A stretch of 64,000 nucleotides of DNA, taken from NCBI GenBank assembly GCA_027475525.1, contig JAMWFC010000066.1:186001-250000 (forward strand). Direction: 5' to 3'. Origin of the DNA: Macrolepiota albuminosa (taxonomy: Eukaryota; Basidiomycota; Agaricomycetes; Agaricales; Agaricaceae). Position numbers and translations under genes: made by a program. Under the pieces are notes generated by a model that made no database searches, was not told the origin of the DNA, and worked only from the letters and a program-made list of their open reading frames with translations. This document shows positions 45,477-56,655 of this stretch, one piece after another (the first letter of the stretch is position 1; every line of letters starts with the position of its first letter).

Positions 45477-46219
45477 TGTCACGACCCCTCCCCTCCGGGC
45501 CCACCCCGGAACACCCCCGAAACACCCTCTGGGACCCTCCCTCCGACCCCACAGGACACACCCCGCCATCACAACTACCGACACCGCCATTGCGCGCATC
45601 AAGGACCGCCATCAGCCACCACCAGCCCCGATCAACAATCGGATCACGCAACTCGTTCCCAGCCATCACGCATCATGCATCACAACTCCCTCTACGCCAA
45701 TTGATCGCACGCCCCACACATGCGATCCAGGTATACAGTCCCTGCCCGCTACTCAATGACTCCCGGAACCCATCCCAGACACCCCGGAATCCCGAGACCC
45801 GGTCCCGTAGTACTTATAGTATAGTTCCCTGTTGTATTTGCTAGTCTTGATATTACATTGCATTACTTGGATTGTTGCGTGCCCTCTGCTTGATTGGTAC
45901 GCATTGACTGGCACGCTTTGACTGGCACGCTTGAATACTCGCGTGCTCTAGAGATTGGTACGCACTTCACGACTTTAGTTTGCTAACTTGGTTTCGTCTT
46001 AGAACCTCCGGTTCACGACTCGACCCCCACCCGAATCCCCCAGCTACCACAACCCAAAACCTCCGGACCGAGTCCCTTTTCCTGGGATTACCCCTGTCCA
46101 CGTCTTGAACCCCGGAGTCCTAGCCCTGGAGTTCCAGACACCCAAGTATCCGTGGGTCAAGTCCGCATTGTAAGGGCGATCGCTTTCCTGGAAAGCCCCC
46201 GACTCAGCGGAACCTGACA
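45477..46219 (+). repeat. 3' LTR of chromovirus A
   Basis: 743 bp, closest to the LTR at 24369. It contains a 16-bp local duplication near 45908 (TTGACTGGCACGC) absent from the other LTRs. Confidence 0.93.
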
Positions 46220-46224
46220 AGTAT
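46220..46224 (+). repeat. right TSD of chromovirus A
   Basis: AGTAT against GGTAT at 24364-24368. Confidence 0.75.
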
Positions 46225-47471
46225 GTTGCTGGTGCGTTGCAGTCCCCTTGTTGCACTACATTGCTCACCATGTTTCCATCAGGTGTGGTTACTGCTGTTT
46301 TTTCGAGGTGTTTGGGGACTATATGGATCTGTTTGTAAGCATCCTTTCCATTCAGGATAGACCTGTACCAACCTCTTGAGACCCTCCTCAGGATTCCATC
46401 TATATCTGGCAGCAGAGACAATCTCTTGATCATGTTGGCATTTTGAGCGTGCAGGTTGAATACTGTTTTCAATCTTGGTGGTTTCCCTGTTTTTGAGAGT
46501 TTTGGTATAAGCATCATAGGGACCGTATTCCTGCTGCTGGTGATCCTTCACCGACCATTTTTTATGTACGCATCTCTTTTCTTGATCTACTGTGTTTGCA
46601 TTGCTTCCAGGCATTGTGATGGCCGCCATGGGTAAGTCCTGTTTGGGTCAATTAAATCAACTGTGTGATTAATCACCCTCAATGGTGGCAATGGAGTATC
46701 ACTTGCCAATTTGCATATGGGGTCTGCGTATTGATGAAGTTCCTCTCATAAGACTTCTAGATTCTCTTTATAAAGTCTCATAGACCTAGAGGCCAGCTGA
46801 GTTACTCCTGCTCCCTCAAGGGGTAACAAGGTTGTGGATCCTATAACTACGTATGATGGGTTGATGCTGAAGGTGACGCGATGCTGGAAAAGGAATGGGG
46901 TTTCAAGGATCAGGTTGTATCCTGACAGGTTGATGACATCAAAGTAGCAGCATTCAGATATGGACTGATAATTAAAGTTTGTGGTTGCACCATAATTTAT
47001 GCCGGATCAGGACCCCTGTACAGCGAGTTGTAGAGGTACTGGAGAAGTTAGCTCCTTTTTTTCAATGCCTAGTTGCTGTACCAACGTGCTTGATATGAAA
47101 TCTCCTAGGGAACCAGAATCCACTAGAGCTCTAGCCAGCTGACCATTGATATGTACTATAACAACTAAGGGTCTGGGGACCATCTGTGAGGGGTCCTTGA
47201 CATGGGATGTGTTCTGTTGGATTGAGGGGTATGTACCAATCAGTATTTGCTGACCATTGAGTTCTAACTCTCGAAGCTGTCCTCCTTCGACTTCCATGTG
47301 CAAGCTTCCTAACACTGAGCTCCAGGACTCGATTACTTCCACCTTAGTGTCGCTCAGGGATGAGTTACGGATTGAGCATTCTCTGAACAACCATGCTACT
47401 GATTCAACAGGGTCAGCCAGACTCGTGTTGGCATCGCTGCTAATCAATCTTTCCAGCTGTTTTTGTACCAA
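46225..47471 (-). pseudogene. protease and N-terminal RT of the outer gypsy element
   Basis: The protease shows ALVDSGSLGDFISSTLVQQLG near 47100, with a single DSG motif, unlike A and B. RT begins with FNLHAQNANMIKR, KDAYKQIH and QQGDCNAPATY; the last stops at the A insertion site and continues at 24368. The frame moves by one near 47460, and several stops lie between protease and RT (for example near 46986, 46740 and 46545). Confidence 0.85.
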
Positions 47472-50400
47472 TTGACAATATCAAACTGTTTGTTAGTGAG
47501 TCTTCTCAATGCAATTGGTGCGTAGAATCCCAAATGACAATCATATATTCGGTAATCAGTTCCATCAGGTATTACTTCGAACCTGTAGTATAGGAACTTC
47601 TGTCCTTGTTCATCTAGATGGTATGGAGCTCCTTGTTCCAATGCGCATTTCACATTTCATGCGTAAGGATCTACTATCAGGAGTGTCTGATATACTGACT
47701 TCCAGTTGTATGGTGTCCTGGTAGTGCTATGCCTGATTGTGGTGTACCAGTGACCTACAGGGAAGTCTTTCCACATGACTACTGAGTGTGGAATCATGTT
47801 GAACAGGTCAAAGACCCTGTCCCTGATGAGCAGTTCATTGTGAGATATGGGCGTTTCCACAAACTGCTTGCCATGGAATTGCAGCACATTAACTGGGTCA
47901 CCCGGATAGGGCTGCATGCTTTCTAACAATTCCTCCAGCTTGTTGCATGCCGCATCTCCCAAGTGGTTGAATTCTGATTCTACATCAAGGAGACATATTT
48001 TATCCTCCCCACTCTCTACTGGGAAGTCATAAGTATATTCGAAATCCATAGGAGGGGAGAAAAGGATTTCCCTATTGTCAACGTAGGGGTCCTCTATTGA
48101 GTCATAACTATCCAACAAGCTTAAGTCCATTCCATCCTCCTGATCTGAGACTGACATGGATTGCAGATCTGGGATTGTGTCCTTGTCACTATCATACTCT
48201 TTGGGCTGAATTTCCAGGTGGATAACCCTTCCAATCATCCCTGCAGACAGCTCAGTTATCTTGCCTACGCTGTCTTGGCGAAACTGCTCAGTTTGCTCAA
48301 GATCTATGCTTATTCCAAAAGTGCTTACTCCTGGAGGCTTTCCATTACTGGACTTGGCACGTCCTTTGATAGGGCAGTTGCAAGCAAAATGCCCTTCTTG
48401 TTCACATAGGAAACATTTGTTAGCATTCCTAAGTGCACTCTTTTGCTCTTTGCTGAGGGGGTTTGTTTGCTGGTAGTCAGCCTTCTTGTGGCTGCTGTTA
48501 TGCAACCCACCTTTTCCTTGCTGTGATGTGTGACCACCACGCCCTTTGGAACCAGCTTGGTTTCCGTTAGTATTGTGAGTCTTACGTTCTCTGAATGACT
48601 TCGAGTTCTTAGACTTGTGCTGTCCGTCAGTGGCAGTGTTTTGTTTCGGGTTATTAGCTTGATTCCCCTGAGTTTGCCCATTGTGGCGTGACTGATGGCT
48701 TTGCCAGCCATTGGAGTTTGATTCTTGTACGTTAATGTTCTCGGCCATCTCTTGGTATTTGGCCTCTCTTACCATGTCCTTCCAGGAGGTGTACTCAGGA
48801 TTCATGTGTTCCCTTAGTAAGGCCTTCCGAATCGACGGCCTGAATCCATTGAAAAGCTTTACCACTCGGGCGCAAGTACTGTCAGCTCCCACAATGGTAA
48901 ACAACTCATCCAAGTCTGCCACGTACTTGTGGATTGACTTGTTGCTCTAAGAGAAGTTGTTTAGTTTCTTTCTTTGCTGATTTCTGAAATCTATCAGAAA
49001 ACAGTAGTTAAAAAGCTCGATGAAGAACTTCTTTAAAGACCAGCGTTCAGGGTCTATGGACACTGATCTAGTATAGAAGGTGTATGCTTTTCCCATTAAA
49101 AATTCTGATAATACCATGACTTGATGCCATTTCTCTATGTAGCCGTATTTGACATATGCAGTACCATGGGTTAGAAACTTATAAAAAGCATGAATATCCA
49201 CTCTGCCATCATACTTCTCTGGAGGAGTGGGCTTAATGATGGTGCGGCGGCACAAGCAGCTTTGTTTCAACTTGCTGGATCAGGATCTTTCTCTGTGGTG
49301 GGATGATGATTGCATTGCTGAGCTGTCGGTCGAGCTGGACTCGCTTTCATCGGTGTCATAGCTCAAGCTCATGTCTGATTCTGATTCACTGCTTGAGGAT
49401 GTATCTGACAAATCAGGGTTGTTGCGCCTTTGTCGCTTGTCCAAGCAGTCAAAGGCCCTGCCCAGTGCGCTTTCCACCATTATTTGGATGATGGGCTTCG
49501 TTGCTGCATCCTTGTTGCTTCTCCTGTTCTGGTTTGCAAGCCTAGATTTGTACCTATGCTTGTTCTTAGATCCTTCTGCAACCCTTTGAATGAGTGCTGT
49601 TAGTTCATCAGAAATGGGTTCTGATCCAGCACGTTCCCTGCACTTCCTGTGAGCAGACTTTTCCTTTTTGCAGATTTTATCCATCTCATGCACTAATTTT
49701 CTTTTATTTCTGAGGTAGTCTAGTACATCCTCGCAGGTCACCTTCTGAGGATCGATATCCATCTTCTCAGCCATACCTTTATCAATATGTCTGCCCTTGC
49801 TGGCGTCATTGTTGATGACAGCCGTTGTTGGCATGGCATCCAAATTATTGGGATTAGGCTGGGGTTTATGTTTACACCTCGCATTGTGTTCGGCAAGGAT
49901 CTCCCTCTGTATTTGGATGTCTATTTCACTCTCATCAAGATCTATTCCTCCCCAGTTCCTGGAGTCAATTCCTTTCCTCTTTTCTTGGGGTCTTTCCTGT
50001 TCGGGTAAGAAGGAGACCTTCTCCATTCTCTTATCAACTTGTGTCCGTTCATTTTGGGTCATACTCTTACGAACACTCTCTATGTCCTGGTGTAATTGTT
50101 CATCAATTATCATACTCGCATTAAGTACCTTTTCCCCTTGCCCCTCTTGGGGTAAGAGTGCTGTTTCTATATCTAAGTGTTCTACTAGCCCTTCCGGTTC
50201 TAAAGTAGATACATATAAATGGTCATCACCATCCGATACTGAACTCTCATCACTATGGTATTCAGTTTTGATGCCTGGAGTAGGGTCATCTTTCACACCG
50301 GCCTTATGCTCGGCGGCATCCACATCTATTTCAGTGGGCATTGTGGTGTTATCAGCACTCGCAGTTGGTCCGGTACAGGGTGTAGTGTCCGTGGCCATGG

Positions 50401-50557
50401 ACTCAGTTTTTTTTTTCAGGCCAGGGTATCTCAGTGGTCCTGAGGTCCAGGTTGCTGTTGGGCTTAGTCGGCAGGCAGAGGTCCCCGCTGCCTGTTGCTG
50501 GAGGGAGTATCTAGTTTGCATTTCTGTTAGTAAAATAAATTTTTGGTGGGGACTCAT
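47472..50557 (-). pseudogene. gag of the outer gypsy element with long acidic N-terminal region
   Basis: One frame from ATG at 50557 to about 47470, broken by stops at 49280-49282 and 48947-48949, the latter TAG in the place of a Gln codon. The first 425 codons are acidic and Ser-rich (Asp/Glu/Ser tracts) with no recognised domain. Next comes the Retrotrans_gag core (about 48700-49250: YDGRVDIHAFYKFLTHG, WSLKKFFIELFNYCF, YVADLDELFTIVG), a Gln/Asn/Lys-rich linker, and the zinc knuckle CFLCEQEGHFACNC near 48400. A further acidic segment leads to the protease. Confidence 0.82.
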
Positions 50558-50657
50558 AGTGTTGGGGGTCTGCAGTTGATCAGACTGTGGGTAGCCAGGA
50601 TACTAGAGTCACCATGAGGTTTTCTGTAGGTTTGTAGGACTTTAGAAGTTCAAAATA

Positions 50658-50870
50658 TGTGAGGACAGTGGGTCACAGTGTCCATCACACAAAGACTTAG
50701 ACAATCAGAGAGAACTGGAATAAGTCCTAGATTGTCAAGAATGTCTACAAATCCAAACAGTACGTAGTTTATATACCATTGGTAATAGAGATAGCTGGAA
50801 ATAGGAAAGGTTAAGGAGAGGGATAATTACAAGGCAATGGAATTGAGTAAGGACAGTAACGGTTGTTACA
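50658..50870 (-). repeat. 5' LTR of the outer gypsy element
   Basis: 213 bp, same ends and length as 20062-20274. A TATATAAA-type box on the minus strand lies near 50770. Confidence 0.93.
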
Positions 50871-50875
50871 CAATG
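50871..50875 (+). repeat. right TSD of the outer gypsy element
   Basis: CAATG, identical to 20057-20061. Confidence 0.9.
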
Positions 50876-50888
50876 ATCCACAATCAAA

Positions 50889-51960
50889 TTTTTTTTTTTT
50901 TTTTTTGAAGTAGTGTTTGGTATGGTGGTGTGATTGGTGCCATAGTTGCCTCCACCCTACCTGCAGGCTGGTATCCTGAGATCGAAACCAGAAATTTGTC
51001 AACATCCAGCAATGTTAGTTTGCGAGGAAATGCATTTATGCACAGAGTGTGGAGCTCTAAACCCAGGTAGGACAGCTTCATCCTATTCTCCCTCTTTCAT
51101 CAGGTTCTATACCCACTAAAACCCTGCTCTCTGCCTCCATAAGAGGCACTATGGGCTAAGAGCCCAGGCCTGTCCCACATTATGTGGCTTCCACGAGGTT
51201 CATGGTGATTGCATGCTTTCCCACTTTCAGGCTGGTCAGTTTTTTGTCAAGGTCCACTCTGGAAACCATCATTTTCTTCCATCGTCGCATTACTTCTTCC
51301 TCTGAGAAAGGGAGGTTCTCCTTTCTTATTTCTCTCTTATACCTGAGAACCCATATCAGGTATGCCGACTCTACCACTAGGATTCTATAAAGACAAGACA
51401 GGCACACTGACTCTATCTTACTCCTTCCATCCATGTTGACTAGGGGGCTTCCCAGGATAGAGCTTACATTCTGTTTGGGTAGTGCCTTACCTGACCAAGC
51501 TTTCCATACACTATTCACTAGTTTCCATACAATCCTTTGGCCCGGTGAAGAGCATGAAGAGAGGATGTGATCCAAAGAGTTGACAATGTCATCGCATGGG
51601 CATATGGCTCTCGATCTAAAATTGGGAGGCATGTTAGGTCGGTCCTAGTAGGAACCTATTTTGTATGCATCATGTATTTCTTTCCACAAGAAGACCCTGA
51701 TTTGTCTTGAGAAATCTTTGTTCTGGGTTCCTCTCCATATTTGTGCTGTCGTGACCCTCCTTCCACACTGTTGCTTCATGTAACGACTAATCTTTCTTAT
51801 CATAGACTCCATCCTTGGTCTTGTTGGTGTAAGGGCGACCTCTAGAGGCTGTGGCTCAGTCATACAGCTGGCAGAGGGAGATCCAAAGTGTATTAGAATA
51901 TATACTGACAATATCAAGGTAGCTACTCACCTGACAGAGGGAGATCCAAAGAGAACAAGT
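50889..51960 (-). mobile_element. 5'-truncated LINE fragment on the minus strand
   Basis: An 18-base T-run at 50889-50906 is the poly(A) tail of a minus-strand LINE. Upstream of it, two minus-strand frames (51645-51917 and 51180-51632) encode the C-terminal end of a LINE ORF2: FSRQIRVFLWKEIHDAYKIGSY, then CPCDDIVNSLDHILSSC, then the conserved end YLIWVLRYKREIR. It corresponds to the end of ORF2 in the 11-19 kb LINE but is a different family member. The right border near 51960 is approximate; no TSD was identified. Confidence 0.8.
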
Positions 51961-52778
51961 CTAGGGATTCCCTATGCCAGGTTGGACGCTTCTGGGGCCT
52001 CTGAAGCATGGGAAACAACTGTACAGTACAACAAAACCTTAAAAACTCGAAAATTGCCTACACAAACACTTGTACAAATAAGGGGCAAACTCTGGCAAAC
52101 TCTGGCTTATATAAGCAGTCTGGAAGTGGTGCTGAGTGGGCCTACACTTGTCTGAATGGTGGCTAAAGAACCAGAGCATCTCAAGGGCTGAGAGTAGTAC
52201 TAACAGATAGTGTTGAAAGAATAGAAACAGTAAAATGAAATAATGTCAGAAGAAAGAAGAGAATGAATGGAAGGAGAGTGAAGAGATAAGGAGTGAGAAA
52301 AGGAAGAAATGAGGAGTCCCCTGACACAAAGCCTCCTAGCAAAGGTGGCTGACACAGTTTTGTCACGGACTCATCAAATATCTGTGCCATTCTGAATATC
52401 GCTATTCAAGTCTTCAAGCATCAACTTGGATCACAATTTCACCCCTGGCAGGACGGTATCTGCTTCTTGATGGTGCCTTAGGGGGGTTATTTATGCTTTC
52501 AAAAGTACCCTAAGCGTACCAACCGCACCTCTTTTTGAAGCTGAGATCCAATCGGGCATGGTTCACAACTCTCGGTCAGTGGTCAGATAGGTCGGGAGGT
52601 TGTGAGGTTTGATTGGATGGCTGAGTGGTTGGGAGGTCCCCTCACTGGACTTGTTATAACTTGTGTTATGTTTTCACGTACTTGTCAAGAAAAAATAGCA
52701 TTCAGAGATGTACAAACGCTATCAAAAAAACTCAACACTATCAACTATTTTACACTGCTACTACTAACAGTGCTACAA
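51961..52778. other. unassigned intergenic stretch
   Basis: AT-rich with short frames only. No gene, LTR or tail is recognised. Confidence 0.5.
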
Positions 52779-55700
52779 CTAACTGAGCATGTTTGAATCT
52801 ACCCCATCATCTTTCTGCTCATACTGACCAGACAAACTCCAAAACGGCTCGCTGCCACTGTACATTGAAGGGAATGATTGATTGTTGCGAGATGATCCCA
52901 TATTTGATGTGGCGGGTAGACAGGTAGGCCGATGCAAAGAACCAGCATTCGACACTCCATGACCACGACCATGACCACGACCACGAGGCAGCCCATAGCG
53001 TGTTGTAAAGTGATAACAAACTCCTTGAGGGGGAAGAGCATATTGAGGGACGCCGTTTGAGCCTTGGTGTGGGTACAAATAGGCAATGTATCTTGCATGA
53101 CCTCTGGGAGGAACAGTTGGATAGTAGGGAGGACGACTGTGATATGCTGCAGGTCCTCCATTGTGCATGTTGTAATGGGGATATCCTCGTCCCATGGAAT
53201 ATCCAGGATCATTGTACATCTCTGCAGTGTTGTCATACATCTCTTCATTGTAAGGATAGTCGTCCTCAGCACCCTGGGCAAAATAGGGGGGTTCCTTCAT
53301 TGAGTTCTCAAAATGGCCCAAGATTGGAGTAACAGCCCTATTTGACTGCATACTCTTATCATTGGAGGGAGGATGGGAGGACTGGAGGAGTACAGAGTCT
53401 CCCTCTGCAGTGTTACATCCTGCAACAGACCTGGGCCCAGAGAATGGCTAAGACTTTGACTTCGGGGCCATTATGCTGTCAACAATATCTTGCCCAGTCC
53501 GAGCAGAGGTTGGTGGAATTTTGCAAGATGGATTGGCGGCTGTCAGAGGTAGTGCATTCATAAGGGATTTGGGTGCAGGCAGTATTGATGCATGTGAGAG
53601 GGTAGGAGTCTGGAGTTTGGCGGTGCCAACAATGGTAGGAACTGCTGGTGCAGCTGCAGTCTTACTGCTAGGATGGGATCTGCCTGAGTTGGTAGGTGGA
53701 GCAGTTGTCTTGGAAGTGGCAGCCTGCAGCTTGGCAATAGGGGCAGTGTGAGGCTTAGTGTTCAAGCAGGATTGACCAGACTCTCAAAGTGGAACAGGAA
53801 TGGTGGAAGCAAGTGACTTAGGCTTAGTGTCTGAGGTCGCCACTGTAGACAACATATTTGCAGATGCCACAGCATGACTAGAGGAATTTTTGTGAGTAGT
53901 GCTAATGTTCACCTTCACTTTCCCCTTGCCCTTGCTCTTTGCATCCTTCCCCCTAGTATTGGCCCGAGTACGATGAGTGCGAGGAGTGACAACTATCCTG
54001 CTTTCAGACTCATCATTGTCCTTGCCCTCATGGTAATCGTCATCAGAGCCAACAGAATCTTCACTGGCATCAGGTGGAGACAAATAATGGTGCTTGTTGG
54101 AGTCTGAGGGGACTTCATCATTGCCATTGTCCTGCGCCTCACAGTAATCATTACCTGAGCCAACAGGAACTTCGCTGGCATCAGGCAGAGAAAAACAACG
54201 GCGCTTGTTGGGGTCTGGAAGGACTTCATTGTTGTCAGAGTTGGTCGAGACAATGGTGACACGCTTTTTGGGTAGTGACTGTTTCAATGGAACAGGCTCA
54301 TTCTTCGCCTGGAAAGTGTTAACGTTGGCTGTAGGCTTGTTTTTTGTTACGAGAGCATCAACTTTAGTCTCTTTGTTGACTGTAAGTACATGTTGAGGTC
54401 GGGAGGTCTGCTTTCTAAGTCAGTCTGGGGGGAGTAATCAGATACGTCTTTTTTCATCACAGGAGCATGTTCAGAATCACTGCTGACGGAAACCACACTC
54501 CTGTAGCGAGAAGGATGTTTTTTTCAGGGTGGAGAGAGTGAGAGTGAATTGGACCCCATTGGCTCTTCAGCATCAGACAGGACTTCGATAATAGACTTGA
54601 GAACCTTTTTACACCTGACACGGGTAATCGCAGCACTTATAGGGGCAGAATCACCATACTATATTCTTCCACTAGCATAAAGAGCACGATTACAAACTTC
54701 AGGTGCATCACTAGTAGTCGGACTGGCAGTGGTGATGACAGCGATGCTGTCAGTCTTGATTTTCTCTAGATTAGCCTTGCAGACCTTAAGCTGGCCGCTC
54801 TGGAGGGCATTCAATAGGATATGCCCATCCTTGCTGTCCAAATCCTTGATACCCTGTTTTTCCTTTCCTCGCTTGCTAGTCTTATTGAGCATTGCACAGC
54901 TCGGAGGCCACCTGGTAATGACATGAGAAATTCCTACAAGATGGATAGGGAGGGTAGCCCAGGGCAGTCGGTCACCAGACCATCGTTGGCCCACATCATC
55001 TGATGCCGCTTCTGTAAAAATAATGTTTGAATGCACAATGTAGTAAAAACATAACCGTACTCACTTAGCAGCTGGATGAGGTGTTTTTTGCAACTAGAAA
55101 TGACATTCCAATCATCCTCCATCGCTGGATCATCATCGCCATTGGCTTTGGCAGGGACCACTGGTGGAGATTGCTTGAGCTCTGCCTCCAAAGCATCAAA
55201 TATTTTGTTGAGGTCGTTGACAAGCTTTTCAGCATCAATTGTTTCAGTAACCTTGTTCATGATTGCCTCACTAGAAGAATAAATTAAAATAGGGTAATCT
55301 GGACATCTGCACACTACTTACTGCGCCTCACATTTCACCAAGCCCAAGAATGTATTGTCCTTGACTTTGAGGCAGTTGGTGATGAACTGTCACACATTGA
55401 GTTTGATATAATAACGATGAATTGTATACACATACATTGGTCAAACCTGAGGTTGCTAGAATTGCGCCAAGACTTTGATCCTCCTGGATGCAGTCACCAA
55501 CAATGATAGTCAGTGTTTGAAAACAGTTTTTCATTCCCTCTTGGTTCTAAAACAAGGATAAGTACTTGACAATGAACAACAAGAAGTAAACACATACCAG
55601 TTTTTCGACCTTGAGGCAGTGCTTCTGAAAACTGCGTGAACGTTGCTAAAGAGTTTCCTTTTGAAGGTTGACATGATCCAATTTAAGTATTGCTCGCAGA

Positions 55701-56371
55701 AAGGCCTCAGTATTGTCACCATGTAACTTTTGAAAACTTGGCCAACAATCAGCATCTATACAAGTGGTGAGAGAAGAAGAAACAAAGAAAACTTGACTGC
55801 ATACCTGTGCCATTCTCTAGCCCACATCGTTTGTGTTTGTCATCACTATACTTTTTAAAATATGCCTGATACAAATTCCAATCGCTGGTGTTTCTTGAGC
55901 TCTTCATACCTGAGAAGTACCATTTTTTAACTTGTGTAACAGGTCAGTTCACTAAGAAAGCAAGATCAATAAAGTTCTCTTCGATACGCGTGAAGGCTGC
56001 TTGACATTTTTCCATAGACCAGTTGGCAGGACGGCCTTCAGAAGGGGGTTCTCGCTGATTAGAAGTCTTCGAGGAAGGTGTTTTTAATGTATGAGGTTCT
56101 TCTATGGTCAAAGGTGCAGAAGAGTCAGTGTCAGAGTCCACAATGAATGGGTTGGGTAAGCTGCTGAACTGTGTAGCGCCTTGAGTGTGCAAAGACTGAG
56201 GACCAGGTGGTACGAGTTTTTGAAACTCGCCTGCAAGATAAAAGTCTTCTAATAATGAACAGACTGTGTGCTTTTCATTCATAGAGGCAGCATCCTCTTC
56301 GACATCGTTGATGGAAGCAGCACTATTGTTAGTGGTGACAAGATCAACAGCGATGATGTTGCAATTGGGGC
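52779..56371 (-). pseudogene. multi-exon gene of unknown function, decayed and truncated at its 5' end
   Basis: Minus-strand coding segments that look like exons of one gene: 55944-56371, about 55816-55943 (read through a TGA), 55600-55755, 55400-55534, 55080-55300, 54660-55010, 53784-54287, 53448-53765 and 52779-53351. Introns such as that ending before 55755 have GT..AG borders. Conserved-looking segments include NWSMEKCQAAFTRIEENF, SDWNLYQAYFKKY and EAIMNKVTETIDAEKLVNDL. The second half is low complexity: Ser/Lys/Asp-rich, a 37-residue tandem repeat, Ala/Pro/Thr-rich, then a Tyr/Gly/Pro-rich tail ending RGRGHGRGHG. TGA and TAG codons break it in several places. I do not recognise the family; similar unnamed proteins accompany mobile DNA in mushroom genomes, which is recollection, not evidence. 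Exon limits are approximate. Confidence 0.55.
54012..54233 (-). repeat. 37-residue tandem repeat in the unknown gene
   Basis: Two adjacent 111-base units encode similar 37-residue segments; shared features are the NxEV start, PDASE, VGS and DNG/DND ends. Diverged copies, so a real protein repeat. Confidence 0.8.
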
Positions 56372-56634
56372 TGTAACGGAGTCATCCGTGATCTTAGCGT
56401 CAATGACACTATAATCAATTAGTAGAGTATTACGTAAGATAACATCTTGTTTTCACACTACGTACTAGTCAAATCTGATACTGCGGTCTGATTTAGCACT
56501 GTGTGATACACACAAGATAGTTCTAACTCGTAACTCTGGTTACATTTTTTTAAATCTTCTGCTATCGGCTTTAGACTCTAGGCTTGTTACCGACTAGGCA
56601 ACTCTCATCAAAACCTCTCAATTCTCTGTTGGCA
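56372..56634 (+). repeat. candidate 5' LTR of the third gypsy element
   Basis: TGTAACGGAGTCATCCGT at 56372 resembles the ends of many agaricomycete gypsy LTRs, and the minus-strand reading frame of the neighbouring gene stops making sense exactly there. The partner LTR lies outside the window, so neither border is proven; the right end (GGCA at 56634) is a guess. Confidence 0.35.
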
Positions 56635-56655
56635 TCACGCTGAAAACGTGCTTCC

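Larger units (their letters stand above)
24369..46219 (+). mobile_element. chromovirus A (Ty3/gypsy with chromodomain), decayed, itself interrupted by B
   Basis: Plus-strand GC-rich element inserted in the RT of the outer gypsy. 5' LTR 24369-25178, gag, pol, the 3' accessory region to 33792, then element B (33793-45193), then the remaining A tail 45194-45476 and 3' LTR 45477-46219. Nine or more nonsense changes in pol relative to B show age; the two A LTRs also differ by many transitions. Confidence 0.92.
20062..50870 (-). mobile_element. outer minus-strand Ty3/gypsy retrotransposon, split by nested insertions
   Basis: The pair of 213-bp LTRs and an exact CAATG TSD define the element. Read on the minus strand from 50870: gag with CCHC knuckle, protease, the first part of RT, then the insertion of chromovirus A (24369-46219), then the rest of RT, RNase H, integrase, a chromodomain-like tail and an extra Cys-rich frame before the 3' LTR. 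Without the insertion it is about 9 kb. Frameshifts, stops and loss of RT and integrase catalytic residues show it is long dead. Confidence 0.93.

Noticed and set aside
50600..50657. tRNA primer site or self-primer of the outer gypsy
   Set aside because: No TGG-type tRNA complement abuts the LTR, and only weak, displaced complementarity to the LTR was found; too uncertain to report.
51870..51950. Repeat of GCAGAGGGAGATCCAAAG with about 63-bp spacing as another assembly duplication
   Set aside because: The copies are short and imperfect and the spacing is not 77, so it is ordinary local similarity at the LINE fragment border.
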